Shown here: positions 17,380 through 26,126 of the stretch, piece by piece
Layout: each line of letters starts with the position of its first letter
How positions within the stretch are numbered: position 1 is the stretch's first letter
Assembly: GCF_008039875.1 (NCBI RefSeq)
Contig: NZ_VRUU01000002.1
Coordinates: 62,001-126,000, forward strand
DNA length: 64,000 nt
Reading direction: 5' to 3'
From: Methylobacterium sp. WL119
GTDB lineage: Bacteria > Pseudomonadota > Alphaproteobacteria > Rhizobiales > Beijerinckiaceae
Program-made: the position numbers and the translations under genes
Notes under the pieces: model-generated
What the model saw: the letters and a program-made list of their open reading frames with translations, nothing else
The model's database searches: none
Told to the model about the DNA's origin: nothing

Positions 17380-19482
17380 ATGTCCCGTCCCTTCGAAACG
17401 GGCGCCCTGGCGCTCGCCGTCCTGCTGTCCGCCGCCCTGCCCTCCCGGGGGCAGGAGCCGTCGGATGCCGTCGTGCTGCCCGAGCTTTCGGTCAGCGGTG
17501 CCGCGGCGGGTTCGGTCACCGTCCCGAGCGTCGCCGAGCAGCGCGCGGCTCTGAACGCGACGGTCGGGTCGGTGGCCTTCGTCGACGCGGCGAGCTTCCA
17601 GGACCGCTACGCCAACACCCTGCGCGACGTGCTCAAGGACACGCCCGGCGTTGCGGTCCAGGAGCGCTACGGGCAGGAACTTCGTCTGTCGGTACGCGGA
17701 TCGGGCATCGCGCGCGGGTTCCACCTGCGCGGCATCGAGCTTCTGCAGGACGGCATCCCGTTCAACCTCGCCGACGGAAGCGGCGACTTCTACCAGATCG
17801 ATCCGTTGGCGCTGCGTTCGGTCGAGGTCTACAAGGGCGGAAACGCCCTCACCTTCGGCGCGACAACGCTGGGCGGCGCGATCAACGCCGTGACGCCGAC
17901 CGCCTACACCGCATTCGCGCCCGACATCGTCCGGATCGACGGCGGCAGCTTCGGCACGATCCGCGAGAACTTCCAGGCCTCGCGGATCTCGGGCCCGGTC
18001 GATGTGCTGGTGAACGGCACCATCACCAATGCTGACGGCTTCCGCGACCACGAGACCCAGCGGACGCAGAACTTCAACGCCAACCTCGGCTACCAGCTGG
18101 CGCCGGGCGTCGAGACGCGGTTCTACGCCGGCATCTACCTGACCGACCAGAAGCTGCCCGGCACGCTGAGCCTGTCCGACGCGCTGAGCAACCCGACGCT
18201 GGCCAACGCCGCCGCGATCGCCGGAAACCAGTCGCGCAAGGTCGAGACCGAGCGCATCTCCAACCGCACCAGCTTCGTCCTCGACGTGGGAAAGCTCGAC
18301 GTCGACACCTGGGCGATCCACAAATCGCTCTACCATCCGATCTTCCAGGCGATCGACCAGGACGGCTGGACCTACGGCATCAGCCCGCACTGGGCCGGCA
18401 CGTTCGACCTCGGCGGCTTCCGCAACGACACGATCCTGGGCCTGCGGGCCTTCGCCGGGCAGAACTCGGCGCTGCAATTCGTCAACGTCCAGGGCCAGCG
18501 CGGCGCGCAGACCCTCAACGCCCTGCAGAGCGCCTCGAACCTCGAGGCCTATGGCGAGAACCGGTTCTGGTTCCTGCCGGACGTAGCCCTGATGACCGGC
18601 GCCAAGGCGTTCTCGTCCAACCGCACCTACAGCAACAAGGGCGGCCTGGCGGCGAGCCCGAACGTGCAGTTCGCCGACGAGACCTACGAGGGGGTGAACC
18701 CGAAGATCGGCCTGCTGTGGCAGCCGTTGCCCGAGATCCAGGTGTTCGGCGACGTCACGCGCTCGCGCGACGTGCCGGATTTCGGCGACCTCGTGCAGAC
18801 CAACATCTTGCGCACCACCTTCGTCCCGCTCCAGGCCCAGCGCGCCTGGACCTACGAGGCCGGCTCTCGCGGACGGATCGACCGCCTGACCTGGGACGTG
18901 ACCCTGTACCGTGCCGACATCCGGGACGAGCTGATCAACTTCAACACCGCGCTCGGCGCAGCGATCAACCTGCCGGCGGCGACCTTCAACGCGCCACGCA
19001 CCCGGCACCAGGGTGTCGAGGCCGCCTTCGGCCTCGACCTCGCCCGCGACCTGTCGGGCGTCGGCGACCGGCTGAGCCTGTCCCAGATCTGGACGCACAA
19101 CGACTTCCGCTTCGTCGGCGATCCCGTCTACGGCAACAACCGCATCGCCGGCCTTCCCCAGGACGTGCTGCGCACGGTGGTGAGCTACGTCCACCCGAGC
19201 GGCTTCCACATCGCCCCGTCGGTCGACTGGGTGCCTCAGGGCGCGTTCGCCGACCACGCCAACACCTTGAAGGTGCCGGGATACGCCCTGCTCAACGTGC
19301 AGGCCGGGATCGACTTCGCGAACGGCGTCTCGCTGTTCGTCGACGCCCGCAACCTGCTCGATGCCCGCTACGTCTCCGACATCACCGTGGTCGCGAACGC
19401 CGGTGCCGTGGCCGGCGGCCCGGTGGCGTTCTATCCGGGGGCCGGGCGGTCGGTGTTCGTCGGCGTGCGCGCGGCGTTCTGA
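17380..19482 (+). CDS. TonB-dependent outer-membrane receptor, probably for copper or a metal chelate
   Basis: A 700-residue receptor. A signal peptide (about 1-23) is followed by a TonB-box-like VVLPELSV segment. The plug domain (about 60-170) has LRDVLKDTPGVAVQ, LSVRGSGIARGFHLRGIELL and VEVYKGGNALTFGATTLGGAIN. A beta-barrel fills the rest and ends in a C-terminal Phe (GVRAAF), as outer-membrane proteins do. GGAAGG lies 8 bases before the ATG at 17380; a GTG at 17371 overlaps that ribosome site and is less likely. It follows the YcnI-PCuAC gene by 118 bases on the same strand, so copper uptake is the inferred role. The plug sequence alone does not fix the ligand. Confidence 0.88.
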   Translation: MSRPFETGALALAVLLSAALPSRGQEPSDAVVLPELSVSGAAAGSVTVPSVAEQRAALNATVGSVAFVDAASFQDRYANTLRDVLKDTPGVAVQERYGQELRLSVRGSGIARGFHLRGIELLQDGIPFNLADGSGDFYQIDPLALRSVEVYKGGNALTFGATTLGGAINAVTPTAYTAFAPDIVRIDGGSFGTIRENFQASRISGPVDVLVNGTITNADGFRDHETQRTQNFNANLGYQLAPGVETRFYAGIYLTDQKLPGTLSLSDALSNPTLANAAAIAGNQSRKVETERISNRTSFVLDVGKLDVDTWAIHKSLYHPIFQAIDQDGWTYGISPHWAGTFDLGGFRNDTILGLRAFAGQNSALQFVNVQGQRGAQTLNALQSASNLEAYGENRFWFLPDVALMTGAKAFSSNRTYSNKGGLAASPNVQFADETYEGVNPKIGLLWQPLPEIQVFGDVTRSRDVPDFGDLVQTNILRTTFVPLQAQRAWTYEAGSRGRIDRLTWDVTLYRADIRDELINFNTALGAAINLPAATFNAPRTRHQGVEAAFGLDLARDLSGVGDRLSLSQIWTHNDFRFVGDPVYGNNRIAGLPQDVLRTVVSYVHPSGFHIAPSVDWVPQGAFADHANTLKVPGYALLNVQAGIDFANGVSLFVDARNLLDARYVSDITVVANAGAVAGGPVAFYPGAGRSVFVGVRAAF

Positions 19483-19753
19483 CGAGCCGGCATAATGCGG
19501 CACGTCGACTTACAGCCTCAATGTTGTCCCATGTCGTATCCGCCATTCGTCATCGCGCATCGACCGCGCGGTACTGCCTCGCCGCCCGATCTCGACATTC
19601 CGGTGGAACGTGCGCGGACGCGATTAAGGTTACCTTTCGGTTGTCGCGGCGGGACCTCCGTTCGGCGCTAGGATTGCGGCAAGGGTCGCGGACAGGCCGG
19701 GAGCGTTCCAAGACGGAACGACGACAGGCCCCGGCAGCGACGCAGGAGGCAGG

Positions 19754-20284
19754 ATGAACGGGTACGACGTCACGTTCCGGGACGAACGGGATTGGGTCGA
19801 TTTCGGGCGGACCTACGTCACGTCCGACGCCTTCCGGACGCTCTTCCACGACGGCATGGCGCTGGTGGAGGAGACCGCGGCGTATCTCGACGGCGAGGGC
19901 CGCGACGAGTCGCGCCTGATCTCGCGGGACGCAACCCTGTCCTACGCCTCGGAGAGCATGCGGCTCACCACCCTGCTGATGCAGATCGCGTCCTGGCTGC
20001 TGGTGCAGCGCGCGGTGTCCGAGGGCGAGCTCACCGCGAGCCAGGCCTTGCAGGAGAAGAACCGCGTGCGGCTCGCCGCGACCGAGGCGCCGAAGGCCGA
20101 GAGCTTCACGCTCCTGCCGGTCCGGCTGCAGAACCTGATCCTGCGCGCCCGCCGGCTGCACGCCCGCATCCTGCACCTCGACGGCCTGATCTCCGACGAC
20201 CGCCCGACGCCGGCCGCCGTCGAGAGCCCGGTCGCCGTCCAGCAGAACCGCCTGCGCTCGGCCTTTCCCGGTCTGCAGGCCTGA
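19754..20284 (+). CDS. rcdA: DUF1465 protein, RcdA-type adaptor of CtrA proteolysis
   Basis: A 176-residue all-alpha protein. The conserved N-terminal block has DFGRTYVTSDAFRTLFHDGM and VEETAAYLDGEGR; the middle block has SYASESMRLTTLLMQIASWL and the helix VSEGELTASQALQEKNRVRL. This is the DUF1465 family, to which Caulobacter RcdA belongs: there it helps ClpXP degrade the cell-cycle regulator CtrA. AGGAGG lies 4 bases before the ATG at 19754. It converges on rpmE across a perfect palindromic terminator. An 11-base imperfect palindrome AAGGTTACCTT lies about 120 bases upstream (around 19626). That the Caulobacter mechanism applies here is an inference. Confidence 0.85.
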   Translation: MNGYDVTFRDERDWVDFGRTYVTSDAFRTLFHDGMALVEETAAYLDGEGRDESRLISRDATLSYASESMRLTTLLMQIASWLLVQRAVSEGELTASQALQEKNRVRLAATEAPKAESFTLLPVRLQNLILRARRLHARILHLDGLISDDRPTPAAVESPVAVQQNRLRSAFPGLQA

Positions 20285-20297
20285 GCGGAACGCCCAG

Positions 20298-20339
20298 AAC
20301 GCAAGAAGGGCGGCACCGCGGTGCCGCCCTTCTTGCGTT
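20298..20339. terminator. Perfect 42-bp palindrome: bidirectional terminator
   Basis: AACGCAAGAAGGGCGGCAC (20298-20316), the self-complementary loop CGCG, and the exact reverse complement at 20321-20339 form a flawless 42-base palindrome in the gap between the convergent rcdA and rpmE genes. It can terminate transcripts from both sides. Confidence 0.9.
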
Positions 20340-20380
20340 GATCCAGCCCCTGCAGCACGCCGAGGCCGGGATCGAAACCC

Positions 20381-20632
20381 TTACTTGCGGCCGACGAGGT
20401 TGCCGAAGCGCGAGGTGAAGCGCGAGACGCGGCCGCCGCGATCGAGCATCTTCTGCTCGCCGCCGGTCCAGGCCGGGTGGGTCAGCGGATCGATGTCGAG
20501 GTTCAGGGTGTCGCCTTCGCTGCCGTAGGTCGAGCGCGTCCGGTACTCGGTGCCGTCGGTCATCACGACCTTGATGAAGTGGTATTCGGGGTGCTCGGTC
20601 CCCTTGGCCTTGTCGGCCGCGCTCTTTGCCAT
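20381..20632 (-). CDS. rpmE: 50S ribosomal protein L31
   Basis: An 83-residue ribosomal protein at the subunit interface. Signatures: [39 protein letters not shown] and [19 protein letters not shown]. The zinc-binding Cys residues of the C+ type are absent, so this is a zinc-independent (C-) L31. The ATG at 20632 gives a short Lys/Ala-rich N-terminal extension ([13 protein letters not shown]) ahead of the conserved HPEYH. It is transcribed alone and is divergent from the ABC exporter. Confidence 0.96.
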   Translation of the reverse strand: MAKSAADKAKGTEHPEYHFIKVVMTDGTEYRTRSTYGSEGDTLNLDIDPLTHPAWTGGEQKMLDRGGRVSRFTSRFGNLVGRK

Positions 20633-20725
20633 GACGTCTCGTCCTCGACGGTGCACGAACTCCGGGAGCGCGGAGGGCGCGGCCCGTAAGATCCGTGGGT
20701 TGAAACTCTGTGATCGGACCGTTGC

Positions 20726-20744
20726 CACGAACCTCACGTTCGTG
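20726..20744. promoter_or_regulatory. Inverted repeat in the rpmE upstream region
   Basis: CACGAAC and GTTCGTG flank a 5-base spacer. The site lies about 95-110 bases upstream of rpmE and about 150 upstream of the ABC exporter. It could be an operator or a leader hairpin of the rpmE transcript; nothing in the sequence decides between them. Confidence 0.4.
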
Positions 20745-20893
20745 CGAACCGCTCATGCGAAGCCGACGGCCCGTCTTGGCGGCCCGCGGCCATTGCACAC
20801 GCGCAATCGGAAGAAGGCGCGCGTATACCGCAGGCTCCGGCCGCTCACAAGCATGCTTGTCGCGCGGACGAGGGACGAAACACCAGAGGCGTG

Positions 20894-22738
20894 ATGGCCC
20901 GCAAGAAGAACCCGCCCGCCGAAGGTCGCGACAAGGCCCCGCTGAGCTCGCTGCGGCCGCTGATCCCCTTCGCGGCGGCCTATCGCGGGCGGATCGTCGC
21001 CGCCTTCCTGTCGCTGCTGGCGGCCTCGGCGGCCACGCTGACGGTGCCGATCGCCATGCGCCGGGTGATCGATCACGGCTTCTCGCCCGAGGGCGAGAGC
21101 ATGATCAACGCCTACTTCCTGGCGCTGCTCGGGGTCGTCGCGGTGCTCGCCCTGTCGAGCGCCGCCCGGTACTACACGGTGGTGACGCTGGGCGAGCGCG
21201 TGGTGGCCAACCTCCGCAGCGCCGTCTTCCGGCAGCTGACGCTGCTCGATCCCGCCTTCTTCGACAAGACGCAGTCGGGCGAGATCGTCTCGCGGCTCAC
21301 CGCCGACGCGACCCAGGTCAAGGCGGTGTTCGGCGTCTCGATCTCGATCCTGCTGCGCAACCTGTTCCTGTTCGTCGGCGCCGTCGCGATGATGGTGATC
21401 ACCAGCCCGAGGCTGTCGGTGCTGGTGCTGGTCGCGATCCCGCTGATCGTGTTCCCGCTGATCGTCTCCGGCCGCGGCGTCCGACGCCGCTCGCGCGCGG
21501 CGCAGGACCGCCTCGCCGACGCCTCCGCTTACGCGGCGGAAGCGGTCGGCGCGGTCCGCACGATGCAGGCCTTCGGCATGGGCCGGGCCACCGCCGACCG
21601 CTTCGCGCAGGCCTCCGAGAGCGCCTATTCGGCCGCCGGCGAATCGATCCGCGCCCGCGCGCTGCTCACCGGCGTGGCGATCTTCCTGATCTCGGCCTCC
21701 GTCGTCGGGGTGATGTGGTACGGCGCGCAAGGGGTGCTCGCCCACACCATGAGCGCCGGGCAGCTGTCGCAGTTCGTGCTCTACGCCGTCTTCGGCGCGA
21801 GCGCGCTCGGGCAGCTCTCGGAGGTCTACGGCGAGCTCGCCCAGGCCGCGGGCGCGGCCGAGCGCCTCGGCGAGATCCTGGCCGCCGTGCCCGCGATCAA
21901 GCCGCCGGCCGATCCGGTGCCGATGCCGGTGCCGGCCCGCGGCGCCGTCGCGTTCGAGGCGGTGCGCTTCGCCTACCCGACCCGCGACATGACGGCCGCC
22001 CTCGACGGCATCGCCTTCACCGCGGCGCCCGGCGAGCGCATCGCCATCGTCGGCCCCTCGGGCGCCGGCAAGAGCACGGTGCTGCAGCTGCTGCTGCGCT
22101 TCTACGATCCGCAATCGGGCCGGGTGCTCGTCGACGGGGTCGACGTCGCGCGCGTCGACCCGGAGGCCCTGCGCGCCCGCATGTCGCTGGTGCCGCAGGA
22201 CCCGACCGTGTTCTCGGGCTCGGTCGCCGAGAACATCCGCTACGGCCGGCCGCAGGCGAGCGACGCGGAGGTGCAGCGCGCGGCCGAGCTTGCCCATGCC
22301 GACGGCTTCATCCGCGCCCTGCCCCAGGGCTACGCCACGCCGGTGGGCGAGCGCGGCGTCACCCTGTCCGGCGGCCAGCGCCAGCGCGTCGCCATCGCCC
22401 GCGCGATCCTGAAGGACGCGCCGATCCTGCTCCTCGACGAGGCGACCTCGGCGCTCGATGCCGAGAGCGAGCGCGCGGTGCAGTCGGCGCTCGACGGGCT
22501 GATGCGCGGGCGCACGACCCTGGTCATCGCCCATCGCCTCGCTACCATCCGCGCCGCCGACCGCATCCTCGTCCTCGACGACGGCCGCATCGTCGAGGAA
22601 GGCACCCACGAGAGCCTGCTGGCACAGGGCGCGCTTTACGCGCAGCTCGCCGCCCTGCAGTTCACCGATGCCCTCGACGAGACCGCGCGGGGCAAGGAGC
22701 CGCGCCTGCGCGGGGTGAGCGTCTCCGCCGCGGAGTAG
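20894..22738 (+). CDS. ABC exporter, fused membrane and ATP-binding domains (MsbA-like)
   Basis: A 614-residue half-transporter that would work as a dimer. The N-terminal six-helix domain (about 20-325) includes GERVVANLRSAVFRQL and FFDKTQSGEIVSRLTAD, typical of lipid/drug exporters. The nucleotide-binding domain has Walker A GPSGAGKST, a Q-loop in MSLVPQDPTVFSGSV, the signature LSGGQRQRVAIARAIL, Walker B ILLLDEATSALD and the H-loop His in LVIAHRL. All catalytic residues are present. An ATG at 20894 directly follows an in-frame GTG at 20891; AGAGGC upstream serves either. The substrate (lipid, LPS precursor or drug) is undetermined, and the gene is divergent from rpmE. Confidence 0.92.
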   Translation: MARKKNPPAEGRDKAPLSSLRPLIPFAAAYRGRIVAAFLSLLAASAATLTVPIAMRRVIDHGFSPEGESMINAYFLALLGVVAVLALSSAARYYTVVTLGERVVANLRSAVFRQLTLLDPAFFDKTQSGEIVSRLTADATQVKAVFGVSISILLRNLFLFVGAVAMMVITSPRLSVLVLVAIPLIVFPLIVSGRGVRRRSRAAQDRLADASAYAAEAVGAVRTMQAFGMGRATADRFAQASESAYSAAGESIRARALLTGVAIFLISASVVGVMWYGAQGVLAHTMSAGQLSQFVLYAVFGASALGQLSEVYGELAQAAGAAERLGEILAAVPAIKPPADPVPMPVPARGAVAFEAVRFAYPTRDMTAALDGIAFTAAPGERIAIVGPSGAGKSTVLQLLLRFYDPQSGRVLVDGVDVARVDPEALRARMSLVPQDPTVFSGSVAENIRYGRPQASDAEVQRAAELAHADGFIRALPQGYATPVGERGVTLSGGQRQRVAIARAILKDAPILLLDEATSALDAESERAVQSALDGLMRGRTTLVIAHRLATIRAADRILVLDDGRIVEEGTHESLLAQGALYAQLAALQFTDALDETARGKEPRLRGVSVSAAE

Positions 22739-22803
22739 CGTCGCGATCGTGCAATCGGAGGTTGCCGGTTCAACCCGGCCGCGCGACGCGGTAGACCCGT
22801 GGC

Positions 22804-23829
22804 ATGAGCCGTCTCGACCTTGCCCGCTTCCCCCGTCTCGCGCTCCTCGAGCGTCCGACGCCGATCCAGCCGCTCGACCGGTTCTCGGCGGCCCTGGGCC
22901 CGGCGCTAAACGGGGTCCGCCTGTTCGTGAAGCGCGACGACCTCGCGCCGATCGGCGGGGGCGGCAACAAGCTCAGGAAGCTCGAGTTCCTGCTCGGGGC
23001 GGCCCGCGCCGAGAACGCCGATACCGTGATCACGGTCGGCGCGCTGCAATCGAACCATGCGCGCCTCACCGCCGCTGCCGCCGCGCGCGAGAACTTCGCT
23101 TGCGAACTCTTCCTGAGCCGGAGCGTGCCGCGCACCGACCCGGACTACGTCGGCAACGGCAACCGCTTCCTCGACGACCTGTTCGGCGCCCGCGTCCACG
23201 AATTGCCGGCCGACGCCGACTCGCTCGCCGCCGCCGAGGTCCGCGCGAACGCGCTGCGGGCCGAGGGGCGGCGGGTCTACGTGTTCCCGTCCGGCGGTTC
23301 GAGCGCGGTGGGCAGCCTCGGCTACGCCGCCTGCGCCGAGGAGATCGCCGGGCAGGCCGAGGCGATGGGCGTGACCTTCGCCCACATCCTCACCGCCAAC
23401 GGCAGCGCCGGCACCCATGCCGGCCTCGCCGCCGGGCTATTCGCGATGGGTCGCGATCCGAGGCTCGCGAAGTCCTACGCGGTGCTCGCGGCGCAAGACC
23501 ATGCCGAGGCCGAGACGCTGGCCAAGGCCAACGCGACCCTGGGGCTGCTGAAGCCCGGCGCGGCGCTGTCCGCTTCCGACATCGTGATCGACGGAAGCCA
23601 TCGCGGCCCGGGCTACGGCATCCCGACCGATGCGATGCGGGAGGCCGTGCGCCTGATGGCCCGCAGCGAAGGCGTGCTGCTCGATCCGGTCTACAGCGGC
23701 AAGGCCTTCGCCGGCCTGCTGCACGACGTCCGCGCCGGCCGCTACCGGCCGGGCGAGGCGGTGCTGTTTCTGATGACCGGCGGGGTGCCGGGGCTGTTCG
23801 CGTATCGAAGCGCGTTCGCCGAAGCGTAA
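22804..23829 (+). CDS. dcyD: D-cysteine desulfhydrase (PLP-dependent)
   Basis: A 341-residue fold-type II PLP enzyme of the ACC deaminase/D-cysteine desulfhydrase family, which converts D-cysteine to pyruvate, H2S and ammonia. The PLP lysine lies in GGGGNKLRKLEFLLG (about residue 55), followed by ITVGALQSNHARLTAAAA, and the C-terminal glycine-rich phosphate region is HRGPGYGIPTDAM with LLDPVYSGKAFAGL. The distinction from ACC deaminase rests on overall similarity, so the exact substrate is not certain. It follows the ABC exporter by 65 bases on the same strand but without tight coupling. Confidence 0.85.
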   Translation: MSRLDLARFPRLALLERPTPIQPLDRFSAALGPALNGVRLFVKRDDLAPIGGGGNKLRKLEFLLGAARAENADTVITVGALQSNHARLTAAAAARENFACELFLSRSVPRTDPDYVGNGNRFLDDLFGARVHELPADADSLAAAEVRANALRAEGRRVYVFPSGGSSAVGSLGYAACAEEIAGQAEAMGVTFAHILTANGSAGTHAGLAAGLFAMGRDPRLAKSYAVLAAQDHAEAETLAKANATLGLLKPGAALSASDIVIDGSHRGPGYGIPTDAMREAVRLMARSEGVLLDPVYSGKAFAGLLHDVRAGRYRPGEAVLFLMTGGVPGLFAYRSAFAEA

Positions 23830-23836
23830 GCCCCTG

Positions 23837-23874
23837 GAGCATTTCCCCTGATCCCCGGGTCATGGAAAATGCTC
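23837..23874. terminator. Hairpin element between convergent genes
   Basis: GAGCATTTCC (23837-23846) pairs with GGAAAATGCTC (23864-23874), and TGATCC/GGGTCA between them extends the stem. A further ATGCTCT copy stands at 23932-23938, just before the next gene's stop. It fits a shared terminator between dcyD and the OmpA-like gene, possibly derived from a dispersed repeat. Confidence 0.6.
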
Positions 23875-23936
23875 TATCGTGTCGTGGGATCACATTAACT
23901 TCCCGCGAGCCGGGATCCACCTCGCTCGACAATGCT

Positions 23937-24950
23937 CTAGCGCTCGGTCAGCTTCAGCTCGATCCGGCGGTTCTTCGCGTAGGCCTCGTCGGTGGTGCCG
24001 GCGTCGAGCGGCTGGAACTCGCCGAAGGCGCCGGCGAGCAGCCGCTGCGGCGGCAGGCCCTTGCTCGCGAGGTACTGTACGACGGCGATGGCGCGCGCCG
24101 CCGAGAGCGACCAGTTCGACGGGAACTGCGCGCTGGCGATCGGGCGCGAATCGGTATGGCCGTCGACCCGCAGCACCCAGGGCAGGTCCGCCGGGATCTG
24201 CTTGGCGAGGTCGAGGATCGCCCCCGCGATCCGGTCGAGCTCCGGGCCGGCCTCGGCCTTCAGCGAGGCGGAGCCTGCCGGGAACAGCACCTCGGATTGC
24301 AGCACGAAGCGGTCGCCGACGACGCGGATGTCGGTGCGATTGCCGAGGATCTGCCGCAGCCGGCCGAAGAAGTCGGAGCGGTATCGGGCAAGCTCCTGCA
24401 CCTTCTGCGCAAGCGCGACGTTGAGGCGGCTGCCGAGGTCGGCGATGCGGGCCTGGCTCTCGCGGTCGCGGCTCTCGGAAGCCGCGAGCGCATCCTCAAG
24501 CGCCGCGAGCTGGCGCCGCATCGCGCCGATCTGGTCGTTGAGCATGTCGATCTGCGACTGCGCCCGGCCGGCCGCGCCGCGCTCGGCCTGGAGCTGCCTG
24601 TCGAGGTCGCTTGCCTGGCCCTTGCTTGAGGCCGTCGCCGCGGCCTCGGCGCGGGCCCGGTCGCGCTCGGCCTCGGTCGCGAGCAGGGTGTTGCGGAGCG
24701 CCTGCGCCGTCTCCTCCTGCCCGCGCCGGTTCGAGCGCTCGAGCGCCAGCAGGTCGGTGAGGTCGACGATCTGGCGGTTGAGCTTGGCCAGCACCGTGTC
24801 GCGCCCGGTCAGCTCCTGCGACAGGAAGAACTGGCCGACGACGAAGATCGTCAGCAGGAACACCACCGACAGGAGCAGCGTCGCCAGCGCGTCGACGTAG
24901 CCCGGCCAGACGTTGACGCCGCGGTCGCGGCGGACGAGGCGGGAGGCCAT
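23937..24950 (-). CDS. OmpA/MotB-type peptidoglycan-binding protein with coiled coil
   Basis: 337 residues. One N-terminal membrane helix (ALATLLLSVVFLLTIFVVG, about 21-39) follows a short cytosolic start with the MotB-like PGYVDALATLL. A long Gln/Ala/Arg-rich coiled coil fills about 50-190. The OmpA_C-like domain (about 215-335) has VLFPAGSASLKAEAG, VLRVDGHTDSRPI and GAFGEFQPLDAGTT, which bind peptidoglycan. The start codon overlaps the stop of the MotA/ExbB-like gene as ATGA, so the two are translationally coupled. The pair resembles a stator (MotA/MotB) outside any flagellar locus; energised peptidoglycan-linked work is an inference. Such genes are often annotated simply as peptidoglycan-binding protein. 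Confidence 0.85.
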   Translation of the reverse strand: MASRLVRRDRGVNVWPGYVDALATLLLSVVFLLTIFVVGQFFLSQELTGRDTVLAKLNRQIVDLTDLLALERSNRRGQEETAQALRNTLLATEAERDRARAEAAATASSKGQASDLDRQLQAERGAAGRAQSQIDMLNDQIGAMRRQLAALEDALAASESRDRESQARIADLGSRLNVALAQKVQELARYRSDFFGRLRQILGNRTDIRVVGDRFVLQSEVLFPAGSASLKAEAGPELDRIAGAILDLAKQIPADLPWVLRVDGHTDSRPIASAQFPSNWSLSAARAIAVVQYLASKGLPPQRLLAGAFGEFQPLDAGTTDEAYAKNRRIELKLTER

Positions 24951-25987
24951 CAGACCCGCTCGCGGCCGAGCCGGTCGAGCACCTGCTTCATCTCGCGCTC
25001 GCGGCCGGCTTGGGCCTCGACCCAGTCGCGGATCATCTGCTGCTCGGCGCGCATGTGCTGGACGAGCCCCTGGATGCCCTCGGCGAGGTTGGTCATCGCC
25101 AGCGTCGCCGCCCGCCCGTTGGCGCCTTCCGACACGACGGTGGTCAGGCGGTCGACGGCTTCCTGCAGCGCCTCGACCGCGACCGGCTCCTGCCGCGCCT
25201 GAACCGGCGCGGGCGCGGCCGCCTCCTCGCCCGAGACCAGCCAGTCCTCCAGCTCGTTGTGGAAGCGGGCATGGGCCTGGCTCGCCTGCAGGTCGAGGAA
25301 GCCGGTGATGAGCGAGCTCGCCAAGCCGAACAGCGACGCCGAGAACGCCAGGCCGATGCCGCCGAGCGGCACGGCCAGCCCGTTCTTCAGCTCGTCGAAC
25401 ATCACGCTGGCCTCGCCGCCGCCGCGCATCGACTTGATCACCGAGCCGACCGCCGAGAGCGTGTCGATGAGGCCCCAGAACGTGCCGAGCAGGCCGAGCA
25501 GGATCAGGATGCCGGCGATGTAGCGCAGGGTGTCGCGGCCCTCGTCGAGGCGCGCGGCGACGGTGTCGAGGAAGGCCCGCACCCCCGGCAGCGTCGCGCC
25601 GTCGCGCCGGGCCTGGATCGCCGGCACCAGCGGGACGACGAGGCGCGGCGGGCGCTTGGCCGCCTCCCCCGAGGCGACCGCGTTGACGTAGGACGCCTCG
25701 CGGTAGAGCCGGATCACCTGCCCGAAGGCCAGCAGCACCGCGATGAGGAGTACGCCGAGGATCAGGCCGTTGAGCCCCGGATTGGCCTGGAAGGCGGGCG
25801 TGATCTGGCGAAACAGGATGAAGGCGAGGAACCCGACCAGGATCAGGAAGACCAGCATCCGGACGAGGTAGATGCCCGGCTTCGCGATCGGTCTCCTGGC
25901 CGCCGGAATCTTGCCCGCCGGACTCTTGCCGATCGGCCTGTCCGCACTCGGCTGTGCGGGAAACGCGGTGTCGGAACGGGCGGCCAT
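24950..25987 (-). CDS. MotA/TolQ/ExbB-family proton-channel-like protein
   Basis: 345 residues. Hydrophobic segments occur at about 40-60 and 72-92, then a longer pair at about 150-175 and 200-235. The conserved core of the family is visible in GILILLGLLGTFWGLIDTLSAVG and AVPLGGIGLAFSASLFGLASSLITGFLD, with a C-terminal cytosolic helix (about 260-345) rich in Glu/Arg. It is upstream of and overlaps the OmpA-like gene, giving a two-gene unit. Known for the family: it forms a channel with a partner having one membrane helix. Here that partner has a peptidoglycan-binding domain, as in MotB. No flagellar genes are nearby. Confidence 0.85.
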   Translation of the reverse strand: MAARSDTAFPAQPSADRPIGKSPAGKIPAARRPIAKPGIYLVRMLVFLILVGFLAFILFRQITPAFQANPGLNGLILGVLLIAVLLAFGQVIRLYREASYVNAVASGEAAKRPPRLVVPLVPAIQARRDGATLPGVRAFLDTVAARLDEGRDTLRYIAGILILLGLLGTFWGLIDTLSAVGSVIKSMRGGGEASVMFDELKNGLAVPLGGIGLAFSASLFGLASSLITGFLDLQASQAHARFHNELEDWLVSGEEAAAPAPVQARQEPVAVEALQEAVDRLTTVVSEGANGRAATLAMTNLAEGIQGLVQHMRAEQQMIRDWVEAQAGREREMKQVLDRLGRERV

Positions 25988-26078
25988 CGGTCGCGACTCT
26001 TCGGAAGGTGGCGCGAGGTCGTCTCCCGAAGATGATCGGCGGCCTCGATCGAGCAGGCCGGCACTGTGGCGTCAGCCT

Positions 26079-26116
26079 ACGATGCGATCAAGCCGCACAG
26101 CGCGCGTTCGCATCGT
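26079..26116 (-). terminator. Hairpin after the YmdB-like gene
   Basis: ACGATGCGA (26079-26087) and TCGCATCGT (26108-26116) form a perfect 9-bp stem with a 20-base GC-rich loop, 11 bases past the stop codon of the phosphoesterase gene. There is no U-run, so termination is likely but not certain. Confidence 0.55.
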
Positions 26117-26126
26117 TCAGTGCGGA

